DNA of 58,314 nucleotides from Ruminococcus flavefaciens (GCA_023662725.1 JAMPIL010000011.1:1-58314), one strand, 5' to 3'; counted from the stretch's first letter, positions 1 through 8,666 are shown. Translations and numbers: made by a program. Notes: generated from the sequence alone by a model not told the origin.

Positions 1-117
1 TTAAATCATTTCACCCGGCTAAATAATTTCTGTCCAAAAAAGTGTTGACAATTCAGCAACTGAAATAATGATAGATTCCACATCCGATTTAGTTCAACTA
101 GGTATATATGATAATTA
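1..117. other. Unassigned prophage segment before the portal gene
   Basis: No convincing gene is seen. A TTGACA hexamer lies at 45-50 with only a poor -10 match about 16-17 bases downstream (around 67-73). The terminase genes expected before a portal gene must lie to the left of the window. The segment runs directly into a strong terminator hairpin, so it could be the tail of a removed cassette or simply an intergenic leader. Confidence 0.4.
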
Positions 118-145
118 AAAGCACTTCTTCGGAGGTGCTTTTTTC
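118..145 (+). terminator. Intrinsic terminator ahead of the portal gene
   Basis: A 10-bp stem (118-127 with 132-141) closed by a TTCG tetraloop is followed by a run of T to 144. It lies only about 20 bases before the portal start codon, so late transcription arriving from terminase must pass it or restart after it. Its stem arms (AAAGCACTT / AGGTGCTTT) resemble those of the terminator at 9921-9950. Confidence 0.85.
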
Positions 146-165
146 ATGGAAAGGAGTTGATGTTT

Positions 166-1428
166 ATGAGCATTTTTCAAGGTCTATTCAAGAGCCGAGA
201 CAAGCCGACAAACAGCTACGATTCCCCGGCCTACAGCTATTTTTTCGGGCGAAGCAGCAGCGGAAAACGAGTCAACGACAGAACGGCATTGCAGCATACA
301 GTTGTGTATGCCTGCGTGAGAGTTTTAAGTGAAGCGATAGCACAATTGCCGCTTCACGTCTACAAATATACCGAAAACGGAAAAGAGCGAGTGCCACAGC
401 ACCCGCTTTACTTTTTGCTCCACGACCAACCGAATCCCGAAATGACGAGCTTTATTTTCCGTGAAACTCTAATGTCGCACCTGCTGATTTACGGAAACGC
501 CTACGCTCAGATAATCCGCAACGGTCGTGGTGAAGTTATGGGATTGTATCCGCTGATGCCTGATAAGATAAAGGTTGACCGTGATGAACGTAACCGCCTG
601 ATTTACATTTACAGCCGATATGATGAAGCAAATCCCAATCTGAAAGAACAGGGCGATATCGTTCTTACGGCTGAAAATGTGCTGCATATTCCCGGATTAG
701 GCTACGACGGATTGGTGGGATATTCACCAATTGCTATGGCGAAAAATGCCATAGGAATTTCCATCGCCTGCGAGGAATACGGATCTACTTTTTTCGCAAA
801 TGGTGCAAGTCCGAGCGGCGTTTTGGAGCATCCGGGTGTTATCAAAAATCCAGAGCGTGTCCGTGAAGGTTGGCAGAGAGCTTACGGCGGTACGAATAAT
901 GCACATCGTGTTTGTGTGCTGGAGGAGGGCATGAAGTACACGCCGATTTCGATTCCAAACAACGAAGCACAGTTCCTTGAAACAAGAAAATTTCAGGTAG
1001 AAGAAATTGCCCGCTTGTATCGTGTACCACTCCATATGATCGGCGATCTGGAACACGCCACATTTTCAAATATAGAACAGCAGTCGCTTGAATTCGTGAA
1101 ATACAGCCTTGACCCGTGGATTGTCCGCTGGGAGCAGAGTTTGCAAAAAGCACTTCTCAGCGATAGCGAAAAAGGTCAGTATTTCATTAAATTTAACGTT
1201 GAGGGACTGCTCCGAGGCGATTATGCAAGTCGAATGCAAGGTTACGCAACAGCACGTCAAAACGGCTGGATGTCGGCAAACGATATCAGAGAACTGGAGG
1301 ATATGAATCGGATTCCTGCCGAATTAGGTGGTGACCTCTACCTTTGCAACGGTTCTTTTACAAAATTACAAGATGCAGGTGCATTTGCAAATAAAAATTC
1401 TAATGAAAGCGAGGAAACAACCAAATGA
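166..1428 (+). CDS. Phage portal protein, HK97 type
   Basis: This is a 420-residue portal protein, the ring at the capsid vertex through which DNA is packaged and to which the tail is joined. The length, the N-terminal HTVVYACVRVLSEAIAQLPL segment, the YGNAYAQIIR region and the GLLRGDYASRM segment near the C-terminus are typical of HK97-type portals. I chose ATG 166 because AAGGAG at 151-156 sits 9 bases before it; in-frame starts at 157 and 160 are too close to that site. It overlaps the protease gene by ATGA (4 bases), the usual order portal-protease-capsid. The terminase genes are outside the window. Confidence 0.93.
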   Translation: MSIFQGLFKSRDKPTNSYDSPAYSYFFGRSSSGKRVNDRTALQHTVVYACVRVLSEAIAQLPLHVYKYTENGKERVPQHPLYFLLHDQPNPEMTSFIFRETLMSHLLIYGNAYAQIIRNGRGEVMGLYPLMPDKIKVDRDERNRLIYIYSRYDEANPNLKEQGDIVLTAENVLHIPGLGYDGLVGYSPIAMAKNAIGISIACEEYGSTFFANGASPSGVLEHPGVIKNPERVREGWQRAYGGTNNAHRVCVLEEGMKYTPISIPNNEAQFLETRKFQVEEIARLYRVPLHMIGDLEHATFSNIEQQSLEFVKYSLDPWIVRWEQSLQKALLSDSEKGQYFIKFNVEGLLRGDYASRMQGYATARQNGWMSANDIRELEDMNRIPAELGGDLYLCNGSFTKLQDAGAFANKNSNESEETTK

Positions 1429-2210
1429 CGAAATTTTGGAACTTCGTAAAAAACGAAGAAACATCAGAAACGGAACTGTACTTTGAAGGTCCAATCTCAA
1501 ATGAGACGTGGTGGGGTGATGAGCTCACACCAAAAATTTTCAAGGATGAACTTGCAAAGCATCCCGGAGACCTAACAATTTGGCTCTGCTCGCCGGGCGG
1601 AGATGTGTTCGCAGCAAGTCAGATATACACCATGCTTCGCAATCATAAAAGCAAGGTGACTGTAAAAATTGACGGCATCGCTGCAAGTGCGGCATCTGTT
1701 GTTGCTATGGCGGGCGATGAAACGCTGATCAGTCCAACGGGCTATTTGATGATCCATAACCCCATGACTTTGGCAAGCGGAAACAAGTCTGATATGGAAA
1801 AGGCGATTGCTCTGCTTGAAGAGATCAAGGAAGGCATTATTAACGCATATGTCCGAAAAACAGGGCTTTCCCGCAATAAAATTTCAAAGCTGATGGACGA
1901 TGAAACTTGGCTCAATGCTGAAAAAGCGTTGCAGCTTGGATTCGTTGATGGCATTCTTTTTGATGAGAAGAAAAAGCCGATTACTCCCGAAGAGAATGAG
2001 CCCGATGAAGATGAACCTGATGAAAAATCAAAGGAAGATGATTCTGACGAGGATGAAGAAAATCTCGATAAACCGCAGAAAAATACAACTTCCATGCTGT
2101 ATTCCCCGACAAAAACCACTGCTTCTTTGATGCAGAAAATATCCGCTATGACACCGAAAGGTGTTCCCATAAATCAGCTTGAAAAACGGCTGGCACTTCT
2201 TAAAAATTGA
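1425..2210 (+). CDS. Head maturation protease, ClpP-like (S14)
   Basis: A 261-residue ClpP-fold prohead protease that would cleave the capsid scaffold during head assembly. The nucleophile is Ser88 in GIAAS, the histidine is His111 in MIHNP, and the acid is Asp158/159 in the MDDETW segment, all in ClpP order. Residues about 180-220 are almost entirely Asp, Glu, Lys and Pro, and a further tail follows. HK97-type siphoviruses often keep a scaffold-like region here or at the N-terminus of the capsid protein, so this acidic part may act as scaffold (inference). The start overlaps the portal stop and the stop is 14 bases before the capsid start. Confidence 0.92.
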   Translation: MTKFWNFVKNEETSETELYFEGPISNETWWGDELTPKIFKDELAKHPGDLTIWLCSPGGDVFAASQIYTMLRNHKSKVTVKIDGIAASAASVVAMAGDETLISPTGYLMIHNPMTLASGNKSDMEKAIALLEEIKEGIINAYVRKTGLSRNKISKLMDDETWLNAEKALQLGFVDGILFDEKKKPITPEENEPDEDEPDEKSKEDDSDEDEENLDKPQKNTTSMLYSPTKTTASLMQKISAMTPKGVPINQLEKRLALLKN

Positions 2211-2224
2211 TTGGAGGAATGATT

Positions 2225-5200
2225 ATGACCATTCAGGAACTGAGAGAAAAAAGAGCAAAGGCGTGGGACGAGGCACGAAATTTCCTCGATTCCAAGCGTA
2301 ATGACAGCGGAATTTTGTCCGAAGAGGATTCCAAAACCTATGATGCAATGGAAGCTCAGATCGTAGCTTACGGCAAGGAGATCGACCGTCTGGAGCGTCA
2401 GGAAAAGCTGAATGCCGAGATGAACGCACCGACTTCCACGCCCATTATGTCCGTCCCTGGAGGACATTTTGCCGATACCGAAAAGTCGGGCAGAGCTTCA
2501 GCGGAGTACAATAAAGCTTTCTGGAACAACGTCCGCAACCGCAACTGGGTGGACGTTCGCAACGATTTACAGATCGGCGAAGATGCTGAAGGTGGATTTT
2601 TGTGTCCGAATGAATTTGAGAAAAAGCTCATCGAATCTCTGGAGGAAGAAAACGTTTTTCGTCCTCTTGCAACGAAGATCCAGACATCAAGCGGCGACAG
2701 AAAAATTCCCATTATTACGCAGAAAGGCGAAGCTGTCTGGATGGAGGAGGAAGAAGCCTATACCCTTTCCGATGATACTTTCGGTCAGCTCAACTTGTCA
2801 GCATACAAGGTCGGCACAGCAATCAAGATTTCCGAGGAACTCCTCAATGACAGTGTGTTCGATCTTCCTTCATATATTGCGAAGGAATTCGGTCGCAGAA
2901 TCGGCGCAAAAGAAGAGGAAGCCTTTCTTGTTGGTGACGGAAAAGGCAAGCCGACTGGCATTTTCACTGCCGTTGGAGGTGCGCAGAACGGTGCAACGAC
3001 TGCTGCGGCAAGCATTACTTTTGATGATATGCTGGAGCTTTTTTATTCCGTGAAGTCGCCTTATCGCAAGAAAGCAGTATGGCTTCTGAACGAGCGGACG
3101 TTGAAAATACTACGTAAAATCAAGGACAGCAACGGGCAGTATATTTGGCAGCCCGCAATTTCAGCAGGTGTTCCCGACACGATTCTGAACCGTCCTTATG
3201 TCACTTCCGTTTACGCACCGACTCCCGATTCGGGAAACAAGGCTGTCGCTTTTGGCGATATGTCGTACTATTGGATCGGTGCGACTTGTTCCTAATTGAA
3301 AAGATTAGGCACAGATATAAATATATTTGTGAACTGATGCTTTGATGTGTGGAATGACAGGGTAATGCCTTGAAACGCACACTCTAATCTCCGACTGGCA
3401 TTTCCGAGAAATTGGATTTGTCAGAAGCTCGGTGAAGTCGGCGGAAGCATACCGTAACAGCATAACATCGTGCTGACGAAATCGTTCCAGAGGTGGAATG
3501 TGTATGTGACACGCCGGGAGTCTATAAAATATCTATGGTGAGAATGTCCGATGACGGATTGACGAATCTGCGAATGTACGGGTCTAAAAGTAGATTTCAT
3601 AGAAATGTGAAACTGTCTTAAATGGCAGTCAGTGCGGTTAAGTAAAAATCGATCCTCTGAAAGACCGTTCTGCATTACAGGTGCAGACAAGCTGACAGGC
3701 TCAGAGCAGACACCTACGGATATATGCACAGATAAAAGTATCGGAACAAGGAAAGGTACAGGGTTGCAATGCAATATGAGGACGAAGAAAATAAGCCGCA
3801 GAACCTGTGCTGAAAAGCGAAGCTCGAACCATTGAAGTGCTTGTAATGAGCATGGAGGGATGGGCTTTAGTCGAAATCGTTATTTTATTGCTATTCAGTC
3901 GTATAAGGATTCGAGTATGACAAAAAGGGACGCTTTCCCCGAAAGGAGAGTGATGCCTTATGCCAAATTCTAAACCCAAAAATAAACCGCTATGTATAGA
4001 AACCCTAAGACACTCCGAATATTACGGATTACAGAAAACATTTGAAAAGCTATATCAGCAAAGCGCACAGGGAGAAATATTTTCCTCTCTTATGCCGTTG
4101 ATTTTCAGCAAGGAAAATATTCTGCTCGCATACCGTAATATCAAAGCGAACAAAGGCAGTAAAACACCGGGAACTGATGGAGTTACCATGAATGAAATAG
4201 GAAAATTGTCGCCGGACGAAGTAACTGCAAAAATTCTTTACATAGTTAAAGGCAGCAAACACGGATACAGACCCAAACCTGTACGAAGAAAAGATATTCC
4301 AAAACAATCAGACCCCACTAAAACACGTCCTCTTGGAATTCCGTGTATGTGGGACAGATTGATACAACAATGCGTTAAACAAGTGCTTGAACCAATCTGC
4401 GAAGCAAAATTTTCAAACAGAAGTTACGGCTTTCGCCCCAACAGAAGTGCAAGAGATGCAATTGGCAGGATGAATTTCCTACTTCAAAATGCAAATCTGC
4501 ATTATGTGATTGAGTTTGACATAAAAGGATTCTTTGACAATGTAAATCACAAAAAATTGCTGAAGCAAATCTGGACACTTGGCATCCATGATAAAGAATT
4601 ACTGTATGTGATTCAGAAAATTCTGAAAGCCCCTGTTAAGATGCCGGATGGAAAACTCATTCTACCTGACAAAGGCACACCGCAGGGTGGAATCATATCC
4701 CCATTGTTAGCAAATATTGTTCTGAATGAACTTGACCACTGGATAGAAAGTCAGTGGGAAAATAATCCGATAGTAATCAAACACACACATTGCTACAACG
4801 GAATAGTTAACAAGGGGGCTGGATACCAGATAATGCGTAAAACCGGCATGAAAGAAATGTTCATTGTGCGGTATGCAGATGATTTCCGCATATTTTGTAG
4901 AAACAAATCAGATGCACAGAACATTCTTACGGCGGTAACGCTCTGGTTGAAAGAAAGACTGAAACTTGAGGTGTCCCCAGAAAAAACGAAGATTGTGAAT
5001 GCAAGAAAATATAACACGGAATTTCTTGGCTTCAAAACCAAATTGTACAGTAAAGGGAAAAACAAATTTAAAGTAGTTTCTTATATGGGAGACAAGGCTC
5101 TGAAAAATGCAAAAGAAAAGCTGGTTCAACAAGCACACCGCATTGCAAAACCGCCCAGGAACTCAACAGAAGCGTATGAAGTTATGTTATATAACACGAT

Positions 5201-6172
5201 TGTTATGGGTATTCAGAATTATTATAGTCCTGCTACCCTCATCTCTGCAGATTGCAGAGTATTGCATCGTGCTGTAATGACAACACTCACCAATCGCCTG
5301 ACATCCGAAAGAGGAACACGTCTTGTCAGAAAAGGACGTAAACTAACAGATGTAGAACAGAAACGATATGGAAAATCAAAAATGCTTCGTTTCCTTGCTG
5401 GTACAGAAGAACCTATCTACCCAGTCGGATTTATCAAAAATCAACCCGCATTACAAGGGAAAAACATAAGTATATATACACCGGAAGGACGAGAATATTT
5501 CCACACAAACCTTCAAATCAATACGTCACTATTGATGAAACTGATGCAAAACTCACATCTATGTAAAAGTGTGGAATATGCAGATAACAGAATATCACTG
5601 TTTTCAGCTCAAATGGGGAGATGCTCAGTTACAGGCAAAGAATTCACCTGTACTGACGAAATACATTGCCACCATATCATACCCAAAAAGCTTGGCGGTA
5701 ATGATAAGTATAGTAATCTTACTCTTGTGCTAAACAGTGTACACATTTTGATTCATGCCACCGACGGTGAAACAATACGCAGGTATCTCTCTATTCTGAA
5801 TTTAGATAAAAACGGCAAAAGGAAACTAAACGCTCTCCGTGAAAAAGCTAATAATCCTCAAATTTGAAAATAACTGGTGAAGAAACATTGGTAGACTGAT
5901 ATAAGCGAAAACATATAACGATTTCGATGGCACGCCGTGTGCGGTGAAAGTCGCACGCACGGTGTAGAGTGGGGGAAAATTCCGAGATAATATCAGAGAA
6001 TTATCTATCACTATCTGATCGTCAGGGACGTTCTCTCAAGAGACTCAACGAACTGTTTGCCATGAACGGACAGGTTGGATTCCTTGCTTCTCAGCGTGTG
6101 GATGGAAAGCTGATTCTTCCCGAAGCAGTGAAAACACTCACGATCAAGGGAACTCCCACCGCAAAGGCGTAA
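2225..6172 (+). CDS. Major capsid protein (HK97 fold), split by a group II intron; join 2225..3278 and 6015..6172
   Basis: Exon 1 (2225-3278) carries an N-terminal delta-like coiled segment of about 100 residues, then the HK97-fold body (FLCPNEFEKKLIESL, KISEELLNDS, FLVGDGKGKPTGIF, and the late FGDMSYYWI strand). Exon 2 (6015-6172) supplies the C-terminal end (DRQGRSLKRLNELFA, QVGFLASQRVDGKL). Joining base 3278 to base 6015 restores the codon GCT and gives the family sequence WIADRQGR, for 403 residues in total, the normal length. Without splicing, translation reads seven codons or fewer into the intron and stops at 3293-3295. Start ATG 2225 follows GGAGG at 2213-2217; an upstream TTG at 2207 is not needed. 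Virion production therefore depends on RNA splicing. Confidence 0.92.
3650..3655 (+). other. EBS1 of the group II intron
   Basis: CGATCC in the intron domain I region is the exact reverse complement of the last six bases of exon 1 (3273-3278). This pairing defines the 5' splice site and the DNA target during retrohoming. A matching EBS2 was not assigned with confidence. Confidence 0.7.
3960..5867 (+). CDS. ltrA: Group II intron-encoded reverse transcriptase/maturase with HNH endonuclease
   Basis: A 635-residue LtrA-type protein. An N-terminal RT0/RT1 region (GSKTPGTDGVT, KTRPLGIP) is followed by FDIKGFFDNV (186-195), GTPQGGIISPLLANI (239-253) and the active-site YADD (305-308). Then comes the maturase X domain, and a C-terminal HNH endonuclease of about residues 565-615 with CSVTGKEF, CHHIIPKKLGG and a final H-rich segment. 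It binds the intron RNA, helps splicing, nicks target DNA and reverse transcribes the intron. The start follows GAAAGGAG and no frameshift is seen, so all enzymatic parts appear intact. It lies wholly in intron domain IV and is transcribed with the capsid gene. Confidence 0.95.
   Translation: MPNSKPKNKPLCIETLRHSEYYGLQKTFEKLYQQSAQGEIFSSLMPLIFSKENILLAYRNIKANKGSKTPGTDGVTMNEIGKLSPDEVTAKILYIVKGSKHGYRPKPVRRKDIPKQSDPTKTRPLGIPCMWDRLIQQCVKQVLEPICEAKFSNRSYGFRPNRSARDAIGRMNFLLQNANLHYVIEFDIKGFFDNVNHKKLLKQIWTLGIHDKELLYVIQKILKAPVKMPDGKLILPDKGTPQGGIISPLLANIVLNELDHWIESQWENNPIVIKHTHCYNGIVNKGAGYQIMRKTGMKEMFIVRYADDFRIFCRNKSDAQNILTAVTLWLKERLKLEVSPEKTKIVNARKYNTEFLGFKTKLYSKGKNKFKVVSYMGDKALKNAKEKLVQQAHRIAKPPRNSTEAYEVMLYNTIVMGIQNYYSPATLISADCRVLHRAVMTTLTNRLTSERGTRLVRKGRKLTDVEQKRYGKSKMLRFLAGTEEPIYPVGFIKNQPALQGKNISIYTPEGREYFHTNLQINTSLLMKLMQNSHLCKSVEYADNRISLFSAQMGRCSVTGKEFTCTDEIHCHHIIPKKLGGNDKYSNLTLVLNSVHILIHATDGETIRRYLSILNLDKNGKRKLNALREKANNPQI
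5932..5965 (+). ncRNA. Group II intron domain V (catalytic hairpin)
   Basis: Exactly 34 bases: an 8-bp lower stem (5932-5939 with 5958-5965), a 2-base bulge C5956-G5957 on the 3' side, an upper stem (5940-5945 with 5950-5955) and a GAAA tetraloop at 5946-5949. The catalytic triad near the 5' side reads CGC (5933-5935). These are the diagnostic features of group II domain V. Confidence 0.92.
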
Positions 6173-6175
6173 TTT

Positions 6176-6448
6176 ATGATTACATTAGCTGAGGCAAAAA
6201 ATTATCTGCGTGTAGATCACTGCGAGGACGACAAACTGATTTCCGACCTGCTGTTGACGGCAAAAAAGCTATGTATGGACGTTGGACGCATGAGCGAGGA
6301 AAAGTTTGAGAGGAATGAGGATACTACCAGAACTGCGGTACTGTACACAGTTTCCTACCTCTACGAAAACCGAAATACTGCGGATTTTCACAAGCTGACT
6401 CTCACCTTGCGTTCCATTTTATTTGCACAGCGTGAGGGAGTGATTTAG
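6176..6448 (+). CDS. Head-tail connector protein, gp6-like
   Basis: A 90-residue protein beginning MITLAEAKNYLRVD, the standard opening of the phage gp6-like connector family that forms the first ring below the portal. It is 3 bases after the capsid stop in the expected place of the head-completion genes. The frame ends in a TAG (6446-6448) that overlaps the next start. That TAG serving as a real stop is evidence against amber reassignment in this phage. Confidence 0.85.
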   Translation: MITLAEAKNYLRVDHCEDDKLISDLLLTAKKLCMDVGRMSEEKFERNEDTTRTAVLYTVSYLYENRNTADFHKLTLTLRSILFAQREGVI

Positions 6449-6801
6449 TGGAAATCGGGAAATTAAATCAACGTATCACGATATTGGAACACAGCACAAA
6501 AATTGATAATATCGGCAATCACAAGGCTCAGTGGGACGAGTTATTCTCCTGCTGGGCTGCTGTTTCGGTGAAAAATTCGGCTGAAAATTCCGATAACGGC
6601 ACGACAAAAGAAGTGCAGACCTTGCAGTTTATGATCCGGCAAAATAATATGACAACAAGGATTTCTACAACTGCAAACCGCATTTCTTTTCGTGGTGTAA
6701 TTTATGATATTATCGGAATATCGCCGAATTATGAGTATCGTGATTATCTGAAAATTACTGCAAAAGCAAGGAAAGCAGGTGTGCAGGATGACCAGTATTG
6801 A
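6448..6801 (+). CDS. Phage head closure / head-tail adaptor protein
   Basis: A 117-residue protein with the head-tail joining family pattern: N-terminal IGKLNQRITILE, central W-DELFSCWAAV, and a C-terminal beta strand RISFRGVIYDIIGI. It forms the second connector ring that closes the filled head. It starts with GTG at 6448, sharing a base with the previous TAG, so the two genes are translationally coupled. Confidence 0.83.
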   Translation: MEIGKLNQRITILEHSTKIDNIGNHKAQWDELFSCWAAVSVKNSAENSDNGTTKEVQTLQFMIRQNNMTTRISTTANRISFRGVIYDIIGISPNYEYRDYLKITAKARKAGVQDDQY

Positions 6802-7156
6802 CGATATGGCTGACGAAATTATGAAAGGCTTACAGGAATACGCTGACCTTGCAGATACAGCTATGAAAAAGGCAGTTCGCAAGACTGCAACGTCTGTGAA
6901 AAAGGAGATTTCCGAAAATGCTCCGAAACGAACAGGAAAATATGCGAAAAGCTGGACGACTAAGAAAATCAAGGAGAATAGCCATTCCCTTGAAATAACT
7001 GTTCATTCCAAAGACCGCTATCAGATTGCACATTTACTCGAAAAGGGACACGCTAAACGTGGCGGCGGACGTGTAAATGGCAAGCCGCATATTGCTCCCG
7101 CCGAGGAAAACGGTGCGGATTTATTGGAATCTCTCATCGAGAAGGAGTTGTCATGA
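6788..7156 (+). CDS. HK97 gp10-like tail completion / head-tail joining protein
   Basis: About 122 residues; the AKKAVRKTATSVKKEISENAPKRTGKY-type segment (alternating basic helix then PKRTG) and the HLLEKGHAKRGGGR motif are characteristic of the HK97 gp10 family, which helps attach head and tail. I place the start at ATG 6788, with AGG just upstream, rather than GTG 6779. It overlaps the preceding gene by 14 bases and the following one by 4, so it is part of one tightly packed connector block. Confidence 0.82.
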   Translation: MTSIDDMADEIMKGLQEYADLADTAMKKAVRKTATSVKKEISENAPKRTGKYAKSWTTKKIKENSHSLEITVHSKDRYQIAHLLEKGHAKRGGGRVNGKPHIAPAEENGADLLESLIEKELS

Positions 7157-7470
7157 ATTACGAAGAAATCAACGAATTAATGCAGGAAATGGGACTTCCT
7201 TTCGCCTATCATCACTTTGCCGAGGGAGAAAGTCCGAAGCCGCCGTTTCTGATTTTTCTTTCGCCGGGCGAGAATACTTTTTCGGCGGATAACCGGATGT
7301 ATCACAGCTTTAAAAAGCTGGATATTGAACTCTATACCGATGAAAAATCTCCCGAAACAGAGGCGGAAATCGAGTCGGTTCTCAGACGGCATCATATTTT
7401 TTACAATAAAACTGAAACATGGATTGCATCTGAGGAGATGTATGAAGTGTTATACGAAATGGAGGTATAA
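7153..7470 (+). CDS. Probable tail terminator / tail completion protein
   Basis: A 105-residue protein with no strong motif. Its size, its beta-rich C-terminal half (LDIELYTDEKSPETEAEIESVL, then a short strand region) and its place between the gp10-like protein and the major tail protein match the tail terminator/minor capsid slot of siphoviruses. Similar phage proteins are usually annotated only as hypothetical. ATG 7153 overlaps the previous TGA. Confidence 0.65.
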   Translation: MNYEEINELMQEMGLPFAYHHFAEGESPKPPFLIFLSPGENTFSADNRMYHSFKKLDIELYTDEKSPETEAEIESVLRRHHIFYNKTETWIASEEMYEVLYEMEV

Positions 7471-7473
7471 GCT

Positions 7474-8079
7474 ATGGCACTGAAAAAGAATAAGGTCAAA
7501 TTCGGCTTGAACAAGGTGCATTGGGCGAAAATTACAGCGTGGTCTGATGATGGTGTGCCGACATTCGATACACCCGTGAGAATTCCCGGTGCGGTATCGC
7601 TTTCCATCGATGCCAACGGCGAAAACGAGAATTTCTACGCCGATAACACGGTTTACTACGTTATCAACAACAACGCAGGGTATACCGGAGACCTTGAAAT
7701 CGCACTTATCACCACCGATTTTGCAACTGAAATTCTCGGTGAAATTCAGGATACAAAGGGAGTGCTTGTGGAGCGTAACGACGCTGAAACTGCACAGTTT
7801 GCACTTTTGTTTGAATTTAACGGCGATAAGAATCACATCCGCCACATGCTTTACTGCTGTACAGCAAGCAGACCGAAAACGGAATCTTCCACCACGGAGG
7901 AAAGCACAGAGGTCAAGACGGAAACGTTGTCTCTCAAAGCATCTGCACTCCCTGACGGTCTTGTCAAATCCAAAACCTGCGAAAATACGGATGAAACTAC
8001 CTATAACAACTGGTACAAATCCGTATATATTCCGACTTTTTCAACGGCTGCTAAGACGACCACCAAAACAACGACTTAA
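7474..8079 (+). CDS. Major tail protein, phi13 type
   Basis: A 201-residue tail tube subunit. The opening KVKFGLNKVHWAKIT, the PGAVSLSIDANGE segment, the ADNTVYYV piece and the NAGYTGDLEIALI segment fit the phi13-family major tail proteins, whose hexamers stack into the tail tube. The C-terminal 40 residues are Thr-rich (AAKTTTKTTT at the very end) and may be a flexible tail. It is 3 bases after the previous gene, with its own GGAGGT ribosome site, which suits a highly expressed subunit. Confidence 0.88.
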   Translation: MALKKNKVKFGLNKVHWAKITAWSDDGVPTFDTPVRIPGAVSLSIDANGENENFYADNTVYYVINNNAGYTGDLEIALITTDFATEILGEIQDTKGVLVERNDAETAQFALLFEFNGDKNHIRHMLYCCTASRPKTESSTTEESTEVKTETLSLKASALPDGLVKSKTCENTDETTYNNWYKSVYIPTFSTAAKTTTKTTT

Positions 8080-8090
8080 GGAGGTACAGT

Positions 8091-8471
8091 ATGGCTATCA
8101 AGAAGAATATTATGGTGGACGGAATCGAAGTACCGTTCAAGGCGAGTGCCGCTGTGCCTCGCCTTTATCGTCTGAAATTCGGACGTGATATTTACCGTGA
8201 TTTCGCAGCTTTGCAGACAAATGTCAAAGAGGGCGATGAAGAAAACTCCACGCTTGATATTGAAAGTCTGGAGGTTTTTGAAAATATCGCCTTCGTCATG
8301 GCAAAGCACGCCGACCCGGAGAATGTTCCCGATAATCCGGACGACTTTTTGGAGAGGTTCAACACGTTCAGTATTTATGAGATTCTTCCGCAGCTTATCG
8401 AACTGTGGGGTCTGAATACCGCCACACAGGTGGAATCTAAAAAAAACATCGTAAAACTGACCGCCCGATGA
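8091..8471 (+). CDS. Tail assembly chaperone, N-terminal (gpG-like) product
   Basis: A 126-residue protein located between tail tube and tape measure genes, where siphoviruses encode the chaperone pair that coats the tape measure during tail assembly. The MVDGIEVPFKASAAVPRLYR and FGRDIYRDF segments resemble the Gram-positive phage chaperone family. Near its end the codons K-K-N are A AAA AAC (8441-8447), the classic -1 slippery heptamer. A -1 slip leads without a stop into the reading frame of the next gene, giving a fused product of about 181 residues. The normal stop TGA 8469-8471 overlaps the next ATG. Confidence 0.85.
   Translation: MAIKKNIMVDGIEVPFKASAAVPRLYRLKFGRDIYRDFAALQTNVKEGDEENSTLDIESLEVFENIAFVMAKHADPENVPDNPDDFLERFNTFSIYEILPQLIELWGLNTATQVESKKNIVKLTAR
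8441..8447 (+). promoter_or_regulatory. A_AAA_AAC -1 ribosomal frameshift site
   Basis: In the zero frame the bases are split as A AAA AAC, the strongest known type of -1 slippery heptamer. After slipping, reading continues CAT CGT AAA ACT GAC CGC CCG ATG and enters the 8468 frame with no stop. Lambda gpG/gpGT and many siphoviruses use the same device. A downstream pseudoknot was not worked out. Confidence 0.8.
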
Positions 8472-8635
8472 CAACACCCCTATTTCTCCTGAGATGCGTT
8501 CAGCTCGGAATTTCTCTTTCCGAGCTGGAGCTTCTCACTATCGGGCTTGTCAATGATATGTTCAGTGAACGCGAAAGAGATGACTATTCAGGATGGTCAG
8601 AGATAGCAGGTCAAGCTGACTTTGATGCGTTTTAA
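8468..8635 (+). CDS. Tail assembly chaperone, C-terminal (T-like) extension
   Basis: A 55-codon frame (MTTPLFLLRCVQLGIS... ending FDAF). It is probably made mainly as the C-terminal part of the frameshift fusion from 8091, adding 62 residues after Asn119 of the chaperone. The LGISLSELELLTIGLVNDMF segment is like the short T-domain frames seen in Gram-positive phages just before the tape measure gene. ATG 8468 overlaps the upstream TGA, so independent coupled translation is also possible. Confidence 0.75.
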   Translation: MTTPLFLLRCVQLGISLSELELLTIGLVNDMFSERERDDYSGWSEIAGQADFDAF

Positions 8636-8637
8636 CC

Positions 8638-8666
8638 TTGACTTTTTCTGATATCTGTGCTACAAT
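8638..8666 (+). promoter_or_regulatory. Vegetative promoter of the first cargo gene
   Basis: TTGACT (8638-8643), a 17-base spacer and TACAAT (8661-8666). It starts 3 bases after the chaperone stop and directs transcription of the cargo gene at 8692. A vegetative promoter inside a late operon suggests expression in the lysogen. Confidence 0.85.

Larger units (their letters stand above)
3279..6014 (+). mobile_element. Group II intron with encoded maturase/reverse transcriptase
   Basis: The 5' end GTGCGAC at 3279 matches the GUGYG rule and the 3' end ...CTAT at 6014 matches the AY rule. The boundaries are fixed by the capsid reading frame on both sides. Domains I-III fill 3279 to about 3950, the protein sits in domain IV (3960-5867), a 34-base domain V is at 5932-5965 and domain VI follows to 6014. 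EBS1 is CGATCC at 3650-3655, exactly complementary to the last six exon bases GGATCG (3273-3278). The RNA self-splices with protein help and can retrohome into intronless capsid alleles. All parts look intact, so it should be active. Confidence 0.93.

Noticed and set aside
2469-3053. A 194-codon plus-strand frame in the capsid gene
   Set aside because: It is a shifted reading of exon 1 with a basic, low-complexity composition; the capsid frame itself fits the HK97 family.
3960-5867. A retron or diversity-generating retroelement for the reverse transcriptase
   Set aside because: Group II domain V, GTGCG start, EBS1-IBS1 pairing and the maturase plus HNH layout identify a group II intron; no template/variable repeat pair was seen.
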